From Candidimonas sp. SYP-B2681 (lineage in GTDB: Bacteria > Pseudomonadota > Gammaproteobacteria > Burkholderiales > Burkholderiaceae_B), in assembly GCF_003971065.1 (NCBI RefSeq), contig NZ_RYDV01000002.1, positions 124,001 to 188,000 of the forward strand: DNA of 64,000 nucleotides, read 5' to 3'. The notes under the pieces were generated by a model, which searched no databases, had not been told where the DNA came from, and saw nothing but the letters and a program-made list of their open reading frames with translations. Both the position numbers and the translations under genes were made by a program. Shown piece after piece: positions 52,690 to 61,989 of this stretch (position 1 is the first letter of the stretch; each line of letters starts with the position of its first letter).

Positions 52690-54804
52690 TTAAGACAATT
52701 TTGAGGCGACAGCGTCGCGCAGCCGGCCGCCCGAATTTGCGATTTCAGCAAGCAACGAAGCTGGCTTCCAACGTTTTCCGTAAGTCTCGTGCCATGCGCA
52801 AACCTGGCGGTGGATTTCTGCGGCGCCAATGCCGTCTGCCCAGTACATCAGACCACCGCGATGTCGCGGAAAGCCAAAGCCGTTGAGCCACATGACGTCG
52901 ATATCGCTGGCGCGCAGCGCTTTCCCTTCGTCGACAATTTTGCAGGCCTCGTTGACGGACGCAAACAATAGCCGGCGGAGCACTTCTTCGTCAGAAAAGC
53001 TGCGCTGCGCAATACCGAAGTCTTTGGCGACCTGCGCGATGACTTGGCCGACCACCTCGTCGGGGTGGGGGGTGCGGTCACCTGGCTCGTAACGGTACCA
53101 GCCGGCACCATTCTTCTGGCCATGCCGACCCATCTCGACCAGCCGATCGGGCACATGCAGCTTGCGATACGTCGGGTCGGCCGCCGCGCGCCGTTTGCGC
53201 GTGTCGTAGCTGACATCAAGGCCCGAGAGGTCGCTGACGGCGAAAGGCCCCATGGGGTAGCCGAAATCTATCATGACCTTATCGATCTGTTGGGGCAATG
53301 CGCCTTCTTCAAGCAGCAGCATCATCTCGGTCACGAGCGCCGCGCGGCTGCGGTTGGCGGCGAAGCCGTCGCACGATCCGACAACAACGCTGATCTTTCC
53401 CAGATCGCGTCCCATTTTGGCCGCGCGAAGTATTGTTTCCGGTGAAGTCGAGTCGCCTTTGACGATTTCGCATAGCTTCATGACGTTGGCGGGAGCAAAA
53501 AAGTGCGAACCGGCAACGAGCTGAGGGCGTCGTGTGGCGCCCGCCATGACGTTGATGTCGATAGCCGACGAATTGGTAAGCAGGAGCGCGTCCGGCTTCA
53601 TGACGGCCTCGAGTCGGTTGAAGATGTCGATCTTCAGGTCGATGCGTTCGAATACAGCTTCGATGACCGCATCGCATTGTGCGATGTCTTCATACCTTTC
53701 GACCGGCTGTATCAGCGCGATGCGTTCGTCTATTTCGGCCTGCGTGATGCTGTTGCGCTTTAACTTGATTGCATAGGTGGAGGCGATGCGTTGCATGCCG
53801 CGTTCAAGCGCTTCGGGCGACACTTCGAGCAGTTTGACAGGGATGCCGGCGTCGGCAAACACCATGGCGATGCCGCTGCCCATGGTGCCGGCACCGATTA
53901 CGGCGGCAGAGGTGACGGGGGCCGGCTTGTAGTCGGTCGGTGCGCCGGGGATTTTCGCGGCAGTGCGTTCGGCGAAGAAGGCGTATCGCAACGCGCGCGC
54001 TTCGTCGGAGGTTTCAAGTTCGGAAAAGTAGGTGTGCTCGAGGCGCAGCCCTTCTTCAAACGGCTGATTCAGCGACGCCTCGACCAGTTCAAGCGCATAG
54101 CGGGGGGCCTTTATGTGGCGACCTTGCCGGGCAGCGACCTTGCGGGCGTTGTCCAGGACGCTGGGGTTCGCCTGGTCGGCCTGGCGCTTTTCTGTCATTT
54201 CGTGCACGGCGGGAAGGGGGCGGTCATGGGCGACTTGCCGGGCAAACGCAATGGCGTCGGATTGAAGGTCGCCGGAAGAGAGTTCAGTCGCCACCAGGCC
54301 AAGACCTACGGCTTCGTCCGCATCGACATGGCGTCCGCTCAGGATCAGGTCCAGCGCGGCCTGAGCGCCGATAAGACGGGGCAGGCGTTGCGTTCCTCCG
54401 CCTGCAGGTACCAGACCGATTTTTACCTCGGGCAGTCCGAATCGCGCGCGGCGAGTGGCCACCCGATAGTGGCAGGCGAGCGCGTGTTCGAGACCTCCTC
54501 CGAGGCAATAGCCGTCGATGGCGGCCACCACGGGCTTTGAGCTGTTTGCAATGACGGCGGCGCTATCGCGGGTCGACACACTGCGGGCTTTGCCGAACTG
54601 ACGAATGTCGGCGCCGGCAATGAAATGACCACCGGCGCCCATAAGCACGATGGCGTCCACGTTGGGGTCGAGATTGGCCTCCCGGACCGAGTCGATGACG
54701 CCTTCGCGCATGCCGGGAGCGAGCGCATTCAGGGGCGGATTGAAGACCGTAATGACGCCAATGCGATCTTGCACCCGATAGCTAACTAAAGCGGTTTGTT
54801 CCAT
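52690..54804 (-). CDS. Bifunctional enoyl-CoA hydratase / 3-hydroxyacyl-CoA dehydrogenase (FadB-like)
   Basis: A 704-residue fusion for two beta-oxidation steps. The N-terminal crotonase domain has [10 protein letters not shown] (oxyanion hole) and [21 protein letters not shown] with its Glu. The NAD domain has [19 protein letters not shown] near residue 300 and [17 protein letters not shown] with the catalytic His. In it the usual S-N-T-S reads TNSSA. The C-terminus has GFAANR and YPMGPF. The second ATG (54804) fits the GAGG ribosome site best. It diverges from the thiolase operon at an island operator. Confidence 0.93.
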   Translation of the reverse strand: MEQTALVSYRVQDRIGVITVFNPPLNALAPGMREGVIDSVREANLDPNVDAIVLMGAGGHFIAGADIRQFGKARSVSTRDSAAVIANSSKPVVAAIDGYCLGGGLEHALACHYRVATRRARFGLPEVKIGLVPAGGGTQRLPRLIGAQAALDLILSGRHVDADEAVGLGLVATELSSGDLQSDAIAFARQVAHDRPLPAVHEMTEKRQADQANPSVLDNARKVAARQGRHIKAPRYALELVEASLNQPFEEGLRLEHTYFSELETSDEARALRYAFFAERTAAKIPGAPTDYKPAPVTSAAVIGAGTMGSGIAMVFADAGIPVKLLEVSPEALERGMQRIASTYAIKLKRNSITQAEIDERIALIQPVERYEDIAQCDAVIEAVFERIDLKIDIFNRLEAVMKPDALLLTNSSAIDINVMAGATRRPQLVAGSHFFAPANVMKLCEIVKGDSTSPETILRAAKMGRDLGKISVVVGSCDGFAANRSRAALVTEMMLLLEEGALPQQIDKVMIDFGYPMGPFAVSDLSGLDVSYDTRKRRAAADPTYRKLHVPDRLVEMGRHGQKNGAGWYRYEPGDRTPHPDEVVGQVIAQVAKDFGIAQRSFSDEEVLRRLLFASVNEACKIVDEGKALRASDIDVMWLNGFGFPRHRGGLMYWADGIGAAEIHRQVCAWHETYGKRWKPASLLAEIANSGGRLRDAVASKLS

Positions 54805-54887
54805 CATCTACCTCTTGGCCAATACTTTCCGAAGAATGAATATTCTCTTTAATGGCATGTTATCATAATAATCATTCAGTGGTATTA

Positions 54888-54904
54888 GTTTCATTGACTG
54901 AAAC
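54888..54904. promoter_or_regulatory. Island operator 11 (GTTTCA-N5-TGAAAC)
   Basis: A perfect palindrome with TTA flank in the gap between the FadB-like gene and the thiolase operon, placed to control both. Confidence 0.75.
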
Positions 54905-55002
54905 ATCAACGGAAGGCGCCGGAATCAGGGCTGCGAGCTTCGCTATATGGCCCTATACGGTCGCTCCGGCCACGAGCTGGCTTATAGAGGAAAGGGTTGA
55001 AC

Positions 55003-56172
55003 GTGACGATAAAAGACAAGGCATATATTGTGGGCGCCTACGAGCATCCGCTCAGGCATGCCCCTAATCATTCTGTGGCGCAGTTGCATGCGGAAGTGGC
55101 CAAGGGTGCCATTGAAGACGCGGGCCTGAGCAAAGACGACATCGACGGTTTTTTCTGCGCCGGCGACGCACCCGGCGGCAACGCATGGTCGATGGCCAAT
55201 TATTTGAATCTGTCGCAGCTGAAACACATCGACTCGACCGACATGGGCGGTTGCTCATATCTGATTCACGTCGCCCATGCCGCGCAAGCCATCGCGCTGG
55301 GAAAATGCAACGTTGCCCTCATAACACTTGCTGGTCGTCCGAAATCCGACGGCATTTCGGGCACGCAGGTGCGCATACGCGGCGTCAGCCTCCCCGAAGC
55401 GCCCTATGAATTGCCTTACAGTCCGGTGACTCTCAATCTTTACGCCATGGCCGCCATGCGGCACATGTACGAGTTCGGCACGACGAGCGAGCAGCTGGCG
55501 TGGATCAAGGTGGCTGCGTCCCACCACGCGCAATATAACGAGAAGGCGATGCTGCGGGATTTGGTCTCCGTCGAAGACGTGCTGGCTTCTCCCATGATTT
55601 CCGATCCGCTTCGCAGGCTCGACTCGTGCGTGGTGACTGACGGTGGCGGTGCGATCATCGTCGCGCGGCGGGATATCGCCAGGGCGCTTAATCGACCGCG
55701 CATCAAAGTCATTGGCGCTGGCGAAACGACGAAGCACCAGAGCGGCGGAAAGGTGGATCTTAGCTACACCGGTGTCGCATGGGCCGGTCAGCGGGCCTTC
55801 GAAGAAGCGGGCGTCAAGCCCGGCGACATTCAGTACGCCTCTATTTACGATAGCTTCACGATAACCGTTTTGCTCCAGCTCGAAGACCTTGGCTTCTGCC
55901 CCAAAGGAGAGGGCGGCCGTTTTGTCGCTGACGGCAACCTCATTTCTGGTCAGGGGCGGCTGCCATTCAATACCGATGGAGGCGGGCTCTGCAATAACCA
56001 TCCTTCCAATCGCGGCGGAATGACCAAGATCATCGAGGCCGTGCGCCAGCTCCGTGGCGAAGCGCATCCGCGTGTCCAGGTGCCGGGTTGCAGCCTGGCG
56101 TTGGCAAGCGGCATAGGCGGCGCCATTGGTCATCGTCACGGCGCAGCAACAATCATTATGGAAAGGGAGTGA
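55003..56172 (+). CDS. Thiolase-like / lipid-transfer (Ltp2-type) protein
   Basis: A thiolase-superfamily protein of about 389 residues. It carries GAIEDAGLSKDDIDGFFCAGD, DMGGCSYLIHVAHAAQAI and the Ltp2/SCP2-like YDSFTITVLLQLEDLGFCPKGEGG, ending GGGLCNNHPSNRGGM. The classical thiolase nucleophile context (CASG) is replaced by GGCS, so retro-aldol cleavage as in Ltp2 is as likely as thiolysis. GTG 55003 is preferred over TTG 54997; AGGAAAGG precedes. It is followed 4 bases on by its DUF35 partner, the known pairing for Ltp2-type enzymes. Confidence 0.85.
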   Translation: MTIKDKAYIVGAYEHPLRHAPNHSVAQLHAEVAKGAIEDAGLSKDDIDGFFCAGDAPGGNAWSMANYLNLSQLKHIDSTDMGGCSYLIHVAHAAQAIALGKCNVALITLAGRPKSDGISGTQVRIRGVSLPEAPYELPYSPVTLNLYAMAAMRHMYEFGTTSEQLAWIKVAASHHAQYNEKAMLRDLVSVEDVLASPMISDPLRRLDSCVVTDGGGAIIVARRDIARALNRPRIKVIGAGETTKHQSGGKVDLSYTGVAWAGQRAFEEAGVKPGDIQYASIYDSFTITVLLQLEDLGFCPKGEGGRFVADGNLISGQGRLPFNTDGGGLCNNHPSNRGGMTKIIEAVRQLRGEAHPRVQVPGCSLALASGIGGAIGHRHGAATIIMERE

Positions 56173-56176
56173 TTTC

Positions 56177-56581
56177 ATGCAGACAGTATCAAAAGACAGA
56201 AAACTGAGCGATCCGATGCTGAATCCGGGTGACGAAACGTACTTCGGCGCGGCGAAGGCCGGTCAGCTCTTGTATGGACGATGCAATTCTTGCGGTGAAG
56301 CGCATCACTACCCCAGGGTGATTTGTCCGTTTTGCTGGAGCGACGCGGTGGAGTGGGTTCCCGCTGCCGGAACGGGCGAAATCTATACCTTCAGCGTTAC
56401 CCGCAGAGGGGCCGGAGCACCGTATTGCATCGCCTACGTTGCACTAGATGAAGGCCCCGCGCTCATGACAAACATCGTGGATTGCGATCTGGACGCCGTG
56501 CGTATAGGACAGCGTGTCAAGGTGACTTTCAAGCCGAGCGAAGGCGACTATGCCATTCCAATGTTTACGCCGGTAGCGTAG
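56177..56581 (+). CDS. Zn-ribbon / OB-fold (DUF35) partner protein
   Basis: A 134-residue protein. The zinc ribbon CNSCGEAHHYPRVICPFC has four Cys near residues 36-55; a C-terminal OB fold follows (GTGEIYTFSVTRRGA, IGQRVKVTFKPSEG). DUF35 proteins bind acyl-CoA and form complexes with Ltp2-type thiolases or hydratases. GGGAGTG lies before ATG 56177. Pairing with the upstream gene supports a heteromeric retro-aldolase or thiolase acting on a CoA ester. Confidence 0.9.
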   Translation: MQTVSKDRKLSDPMLNPGDETYFGAAKAGQLLYGRCNSCGEAHHYPRVICPFCWSDAVEWVPAAGTGEIYTFSVTRRGAGAPYCIAYVALDEGPALMTNIVDCDLDAVRIGQRVKVTFKPSEGDYAIPMFTPVA

Positions 56582-56626
56582 ACATGCGGCGCGCCTTACG
56601 TGCGGAAAAATAACGGAGAGAGACAA

Positions 56627-57796
56627 ATGAGTGCAGGGCTTAATTTATATAGCGCGGTCGGATCAGTGCTGACGCACTACCGGGTCGGTGTCGAGGATGC
56701 AAGCCTCACCAAGGTGTCGGTCGTCGATATGCCAAGTCGCGTGCAATATGCGTGGCGGCATCCGTTACTACCGATTCTGTACGTGACCACCGCCGCTTCG
56801 GGGCCTAGACAAAAGTCCGATGTCAATCACCTTAGCGCCTGGGCGTTGGACGAGGATGGTCGGTTACAGCCACTGGGTGCGCCGATCGCCCTTCCGGCGC
56901 GCGCCGTTCACATGTGCGTAGATCCCCAGGGACGCTTTGCGCTGAACACGCATAACTTCCCCGAAAGTGCGATCACGGTGCATACCCTTAACCAGGATGG
57001 GACCCTGGGCGCGCAGGTCGCGCAAACCCGTCGGCTGGATTACGGTATCTATCCCCACCAGGTGTTGGCGTTTCCGTCCGGAAAGGCCGCCCTGATTATT
57101 GACAGGGGAAACAAGGCTACGGACTCGCGCGGCGAAGAGCCGGGAGCCCTGCGCAGCTTCATGCTGAATGATGGCTCGCTGTCCGAGGGCCGAACTGTGG
57201 CCCCTGGCGGTGGATACGGGTTCGGAGCCCGCCATGCTGATTTTCACCCGTCCAAACCGTGGATGTACGTATCGGACGAGCGTTTCAATCGACTGTATAT
57301 GTTTCGGTTCAACGAAGAGACAATCGAAGAAGCGCCCGCGTACACGCGCGTAATGCTGGCGGACGCCGACAACGTTCGGCCGCGGCAAATTGCAGGGCCG
57401 ATACATGTTCACCCGAGCGGCAAGTTCGTATACGCCGCGAATAGGGCGGATCAGACCGTTGAGCTCGATGGCCACAAGGTGTTCGGGGGTGGCGAAAACA
57501 ACATCGCTGTGTATGGAATTGACGACGCAACCGGCGAACCGACGCTCATACAGCACGCCGACACGCATTCCTTCCACGTGCGGACATTCGCCTGCGATCC
57601 GACCGGCCAGTTGCTTGTGGCTGCAAGCATACGAAAGATGACGGTGGGGTCAGACGGTGGGGTTGTCACCGTGCCGGCGGCGCTTACGGTATTCCGGATT
57701 ACCGACGGGCGACTGACGTTCGAGAGGAAATACGACGTCGAGGTGCCGGACAATGAAATGCAGTATTGGATGGGAATGGTGGCTACGGCGGGGTAG
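56627..57796 (+). CDS. Beta-propeller lactonase family protein
   Basis: A 389-residue seven-bladed propeller of the lactonase family, which includes 6-phosphogluconolactonase-like and muconate-lactonizing relatives. Blade repeats are visible as AWALDEDGRL, VHTLNQDGTLG, MYVSDERFNRLYMF, YAANRADQTVEL and LLVAASIR. ATG 56627 has GGAGAGAG; the 9 residues from 56600 were dropped. No signal peptide is seen. It ends the thiolase operon before a hairpin. It may open or form a lactone in the pathway, but that is inferred. Confidence 0.85.
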   Translation: MSAGLNLYSAVGSVLTHYRVGVEDASLTKVSVVDMPSRVQYAWRHPLLPILYVTTAASGPRQKSDVNHLSAWALDEDGRLQPLGAPIALPARAVHMCVDPQGRFALNTHNFPESAITVHTLNQDGTLGAQVAQTRRLDYGIYPHQVLAFPSGKAALIIDRGNKATDSRGEEPGALRSFMLNDGSLSEGRTVAPGGGYGFGARHADFHPSKPWMYVSDERFNRLYMFRFNEETIEEAPAYTRVMLADADNVRPRQIAGPIHVHPSGKFVYAANRADQTVELDGHKVFGGGENNIAVYGIDDATGEPTLIQHADTHSFHVRTFACDPTGQLLVAASIRKMTVGSDGGVVTVPAALTVFRITDGRLTFERKYDVEVPDNEMQYWMGMVATAG

Positions 57797-57803
57797 TGAG
57801 ATG

Positions 57804-57830
57804 GCCAGCCCGATGCGGAGGCTGGCAATT
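57804..57830 (+). terminator. Hairpin after the lactonase gene
   Basis: GCCAGCC and GGCTGGC enclose a 9-base loop, followed by AATTT. It separates the thiolase operon from the acyl-CoA synthetase operon. Confidence 0.65.
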
Positions 57831-57844
57831 TCGTCTAGTGGAAC
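57828..57844. promoter_or_regulatory. Island operator 12 (ATTTCG-N5-TGGAAC)
   Basis: A close copy of the shared palindrome, 81 bases before the acyl-CoA synthetase start; it overlaps the tail of the hairpin. TGACATTGACC follows, a possible promoter element. Confidence 0.6.
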
Positions 57845-57925
57845 TGGTTCCTAAAATCGTTGACATTGACCGTTGGCGCTGATACAGTCTAAGCATTAAA
57901 AACACGCCTTCGGTGGTAGCCCAGC

Positions 57926-60106
57926 ATGAATAAATTCAAATATCTTCTTGAACCCCGCTCGATCGCCGTCGTGGGCGTCTCCGACGAACCCGGTCGCCCC
58001 GGATCGCAAGCCGTCCGCGCACTACTGAAATATGGTTACGCCGGGCGGATTTTTCCTGTCAACCCAAAGTACGCCGAGTTCGAGGGAATGACCTGCTATC
58101 CCTCCGTCGAAGCCATCAATGAGCCAATCGACCTGGTGATCATCGGCGTGCCGGCCAAGGGTGTCGTCTCCGTCATGGAAATGTGCGCAGCCAAGTCCGT
58201 CTCGTATGTCGTGGTGCTTAGCGGCGGGTTCCGCGAAAGCGGCCCCGAAGGTGTGGAGCGCGAGCGCCAGCTGCTCGAGATAGCGCGCAAATCGGGTATT
58301 CGTCTTATTGGGCCAAATTGTCTGGGGTTTGCGAGCATTCACTCCAATGTTTACGCGGCGTTCGGCAGCATCACGCGCGAACCCCGGCTGACTCCGGGTT
58401 CAGTTTCGCTGGTCACGCAAAGCGGAGGCTTTGGCTATAGCATCGCGCTGTCGTGTGCCGAGGCTGGTGTCGGATTCCGACACGTGATCGCAACCGGTAA
58501 TGAAACCGATGTGGATACGGTGGAATTTATCGATTCGCTTATCGACGACGAGCGTACGAGCTGCATCGTGGCCTATATCGAAGGCACGCGCGACGGTCGC
58601 CGGCTTCTCGAGGTAGGGCGTCGCGCCCTGGCGGCCGGCAAGCCCATTCTGTTATGGAAAGGCGGCATCACAGAACAAGGCGCGCGCGCAGCCGAGTCGC
58701 ACACAGCCAGCATGACCGGCACCTACGATTTCTACAAGGCGATGTACAAGCAAACCGGCATTGTCGAGATCAGCGAACTTCATGAAGTCGTTGACTACGT
58801 GAAGGCGCTCGCTCCAGGCAAGTACCCGCAGTCCAACGGCGTGGCCGTCATGGGCGTTTCGGGCGGGTCGGCCATCGTGTTTGCCGACGCGGGCGAACCC
58901 CGTGGTTTGTCACTGTGCGAGCTGACCGAAGTCACGCAGCAGCGTCTTGCACCTGTGGTGCCCAATATCGGGGCCATTCATAACCCCATCGATCTGACAG
59001 CGGGATATTTCTCTGAGCAGAATAAGGAAAAGCTGGAAGTCGCGCTTCGGGCGGTCCTCGAAGACGAGAATGTCGGGTCGTTGTGTGTCAATTTAGCTAC
59101 CACGGGAGCAGCGGGAAGCGCTGTCGCCGCCGAAGTAATCGGGCGTGTTTCGCGCGATTACCCGAAGCCTGTCGTCATCTTCTCGTCTACGCCAGCCGCT
59201 TCGAATTCCGAAGCACTGGCTGTTTTTGCCGCCGATAAAGTGCCTGTGTTGCCATCGCCATCGCGGGCGGCCAACGCCATCGCCATGCTTCTCAAGTATC
59301 GGACGACGCGCGAGTGCCATCTCGATCAGTCAAATAACCGGTTAGACGAACTGGGCGGCCGTGCGTATCAGCTGCCGTCGATCTTGCAGGCCGGAAACGT
59401 ATTGTCAGAAGCGGAATCCAAAGACGTGTTGGCGGACGTGGGCGTCCCCATTACCAAGGATATTCTGCTTAACATTGGTGAAATGCCCAATTTCTTCGGG
59501 CTTACGTTTCCACTGGTGGTCAAGATTGTTTCACGCGATATTCCTCATAAATCCGAGATTGGCGGTGTAAAGGTTGGCCTGCGAACCGCCGAAGCGGTCG
59601 AGGCGGCGATCAAGGAAGTCACGAGCAACGCCCGCAGGCTCGCTCCGAAGGCGACCCTTGACGGCGTGCTCGTGTCGGAAATGGTTTCGGGCGGCTATGA
59701 ACTTATTGCGGGTGTGGTCAACGACGAGGTGTTCGGTCCGGTGGTCATGGTGGGGGCAGGCGGCATCTACGCCGAAATCCTCAAGGACGTGACCTTCCGA
59801 CTGGCGCCCTTCGATGTCCGGACGGCCACCGAGATGCTTGACGAACTGAAGTGTCGGCCCATTTTTGATGGCGCGCGCGGCGGTGCGGTGCTCGATGTCA
59901 ATTCGGCGGCCCGGGCGCTCGCTTCGCTGTCCCAATTTGCATGGGCCAGCCGTGACGTGGTGCAAGAGATCGATATCAACCCAATGTTCCTGTCGGCGAT
60001 GGGCGTAATCGCGGCTGACGCGCTGGTGGTTCCCAAATCGCTTGTGAAGGCGGAGCAGGCCCCATGCCCCCGCCCCGATTCAGAAGCGGCTCTGGCTGAA
60101 AACTAA
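57926..60106 (+). CDS. ADP-forming acyl-CoA synthetase (acetate-CoA ligase family)
   Basis: A 726-residue two-part enzyme. Residues 1-460 form the CoA-binding/ligase part (PRSIAVVGVSDEPGRPG, LIGPNCLGF, AESHTASMTG with the likely phosphorylated His). Residues about 490-710 form an ATP-grasp part (FPLVVKIVSRDIPHKSEIGGVKVGL, DEVFGPVVMVGAGG, DINPMF). Such enzymes convert carboxylates to CoA thioesters with ATP to ADP; some act on aryl or terpenoid acids. It heads the operon with the reductase and two enoyl-CoA hydratases, so it is the probable entry step of the CoA pathway. Confidence 0.92.
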   Translation: MNKFKYLLEPRSIAVVGVSDEPGRPGSQAVRALLKYGYAGRIFPVNPKYAEFEGMTCYPSVEAINEPIDLVIIGVPAKGVVSVMEMCAAKSVSYVVVLSGGFRESGPEGVERERQLLEIARKSGIRLIGPNCLGFASIHSNVYAAFGSITREPRLTPGSVSLVTQSGGFGYSIALSCAEAGVGFRHVIATGNETDVDTVEFIDSLIDDERTSCIVAYIEGTRDGRRLLEVGRRALAAGKPILLWKGGITEQGARAAESHTASMTGTYDFYKAMYKQTGIVEISELHEVVDYVKALAPGKYPQSNGVAVMGVSGGSAIVFADAGEPRGLSLCELTEVTQQRLAPVVPNIGAIHNPIDLTAGYFSEQNKEKLEVALRAVLEDENVGSLCVNLATTGAAGSAVAAEVIGRVSRDYPKPVVIFSSTPAASNSEALAVFAADKVPVLPSPSRAANAIAMLLKYRTTRECHLDQSNNRLDELGGRAYQLPSILQAGNVLSEAESKDVLADVGVPITKDILLNIGEMPNFFGLTFPLVVKIVSRDIPHKSEIGGVKVGLRTAEAVEAAIKEVTSNARRLAPKATLDGVLVSEMVSGGYELIAGVVNDEVFGPVVMVGAGGIYAEILKDVTFRLAPFDVRTATEMLDELKCRPIFDGARGGAVLDVNSAARALASLSQFAWASRDVVQEIDINPMFLSAMGVIAADALVVPKSLVKAEQAPCPRPDSEAALAEN

Positions 60107-60128
60107 TGAAGGCAAGGTGTGGTGTGCT

Positions 60129-61133
60129 ATGAGCTACTTGATTTACTGTAAACCCATGGACGTGGTGTTTGAAGCGGACGAAAGCGAGACGCTGCTCGCG
60201 GCTGCCCTGCGAAATGGTCATGTGCTGCCGCATTGCTGTGGTAACGGTCTATGCGGTACATGTAAGGTCCGCGTCGTTGACGGCACGGTCGAGCAAAACC
60301 GCCCGGCCAATGGCGCCTTGTCTGACCTTGATGCCGAGGGCGGCTTCGCACTACTGTGCCAGTCCACGCCCAAAACCAATGTCACGGTCCAGTGCAATGT
60401 CATTCCCGAAACGGCGCAAATACCGGTCCGTCGCATTATGGGCCGTGTGCATCGCCTTGAAAGGGCCGCCGACGACGTGATGCGCATATGGGTCAAACTG
60501 GCCGAGAAAGACAGCCTGTTATTCGCCGCGGGCCAGCATGTCAACTTCGTGCTCGGAGCTGGCGTGCGCCGCTGCATATCGCTTGCCAATCCACCTTCGG
60601 AAGGCAATCTGCTCGAACTGCATCTGAAGAACTATGGCGGCGCGCTCAGCCGTCACATTTTCGAGAAATTGAAAGAGAAAGATCTGGTGCGTCTCGAGGG
60701 GCCGTTAGGCATATTCGCCATCCGGCGTTCGAGCAGTAAGCCGATCATCTTCATGGCCGGCGGAACCGGGTTCTCGCCGATAAAATCGATGATAGAAAGC
60801 TTGAGGCTCGAGGGTTCCACACGGCCGGCCGCCCTGTATTGGGGCGGTCGGCGACCTAAAGATCTTTACCTTAATGACATGGCGCAAGCGTGGGCCGATG
60901 AATCGGACATGACGTATGTGCCGGTCTTGTCCGATGCCATAGCCGAAGATAACTGGTCCGGCAGAACGGGCTTCCCGCATCATGCGGTAGCCGAAGATTT
61001 CCCGGATCTACGTCAGCATCAGGTGTATATCTGTGGAGCGCCCGCCATGATCGAGGCCACCCGCAAAGAACTCACCACGCGCTGCGGCCTCGATCCTGAA
61101 GACTTCTTCACGGATGAATTCAAGAAGTCTTGA
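60129..61133 (+). CDS. Flavin reductase with N-terminal 2Fe-2S ferredoxin domain
   Basis: A 334-residue electron-transfer protein. The N-terminal plant-type ferredoxin domain has CCGNGLCGTC and a later LLCQ for the 2Fe-2S cluster. The FAD domain has RCISLANPP, and the NAD(P) domain MAGGTGFSPIKS with YICGAPAMIEA. The layout equals the reductase parts of ring-hydroxylating and multicomponent monooxygenases. No oxygenase subunit is encoded next to it, so its partner is open: the rubredoxin, or an enzyme outside the window. ATG 60129 was preferred to 60117. Confidence 0.92.
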   Translation: MSYLIYCKPMDVVFEADESETLLAAALRNGHVLPHCCGNGLCGTCKVRVVDGTVEQNRPANGALSDLDAEGGFALLCQSTPKTNVTVQCNVIPETAQIPVRRIMGRVHRLERAADDVMRIWVKLAEKDSLLFAAGQHVNFVLGAGVRRCISLANPPSEGNLLELHLKNYGGALSRHIFEKLKEKDLVRLEGPLGIFAIRRSSSKPIIFMAGGTGFSPIKSMIESLRLEGSTRPAALYWGGRRPKDLYLNDMAQAWADESDMTYVPVLSDAIAEDNWSGRTGFPHHAVAEDFPDLRQHQVYICGAPAMIEATRKELTTRCGLDPEDFFTDEFKKS

Positions 61134-61189
61134 GCCGTGTTTGCACGATTGGCACGTTAATTACTTGATCACGAAAAGGCTTTGCACTC

Positions 61190-61927
61190 ATGTCGACACC
61201 AGACAGTCTCATTCTGTCAGAGCAGCGCGATTCGCTGCTCTGGCTAACGCTCAACCGGCCGACCAAGGCGAATGCGCTCACCGTCGACATGACGACGCAT
61301 TTGACGACGGAAATTGCGCGGGCCAATAAAGACCCCAGCGTTAATGCCGTGGTACTGACCGCGGCCGGAGAGCGAATTTTTTGCGCCGGGGTTGATATCA
61401 GAGAGAAGCCTGCAGACGGCGATATGGCCTCTCAGCGCGAGGCCCGCTCCCAAGGGCTTGCGGGCTTGCAGGATGCGGTTCTCAATAGTGCCAAACCTGT
61501 GATTGTTGCCCTGAACGGTACGGCCGTCGGCGCCGGAGCAATGATTGCTCTTCTCGCGGATGCCTGTGTTGCTGCGGAGTCGGCCAGTATTTCGCTGCCC
61601 GAGATCGATATTGGTATTCCAACCTTTTCGGGCGCGAATATTCTCGAGGTCATCGGTGGTCGCGCGTTGGCCCTGGACTTAATCCTGAGTGGCCGGCGGC
61701 TTTCGGCGAACGAGGGGTTACATAGGGGTATTGTCCGGGCCGTTGTTGACGGTGTAAACCTGCAAGCGGCGGCGACTGACATTGCCAGCGGCCTGGGCGC
61801 CAAAGACGTAATAACCTTTGGCGCGATCAAGCCCTGGATCAATAGAAAGCTAAAAGCTGCCATTGCCGAGGCGCGCCTCGAACATACACGCCATCGTGAG
61901 CACGCCAGGCAGGCGGAAACGGCTTGA
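61190..61927 (+). CDS. Enoyl-CoA hydratase/isomerase family protein (first)
   Basis: A 245-residue crotonase-fold protein. The oxyanion-hole segments are AAGERIFCAGVDI and NGTAVGAGAMIALLADACVAA. The region after holds PEIDIGIPTFSGANI with one acidic residue at the hydratase Glu site. Crotonases hydrate enoyl-CoAs, cleave ring CoA esters or isomerise double bonds. It is part of the acyl-CoA synthetase operon; the reaction is undetermined. Confidence 0.9.
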   Translation: MSTPDSLILSEQRDSLLWLTLNRPTKANALTVDMTTHLTTEIARANKDPSVNAVVLTAAGERIFCAGVDIREKPADGDMASQREARSQGLAGLQDAVLNSAKPVIVALNGTAVGAGAMIALLADACVAAESASISLPEIDIGIPTFSGANILEVIGGRALALDLILSGRRLSANEGLHRGIVRAVVDGVNLQAAATDIASGLGAKDVITFGAIKPWINRKLKAAIAEARLEHTRHREHARQAETA

Positions 61928-61989
61928 GCGACTGTCTCAGGTAGTTCATGACTGTAAGAGCGTATCAAGACATCAAGAAAGGAACCCAA

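Noticed and set aside
55255-56178. A 307-codon open frame on the minus strand
   Set aside because: It is opposite the Ltp2-like thiolase gene, whose family motifs are clear; the antisense reading has none.
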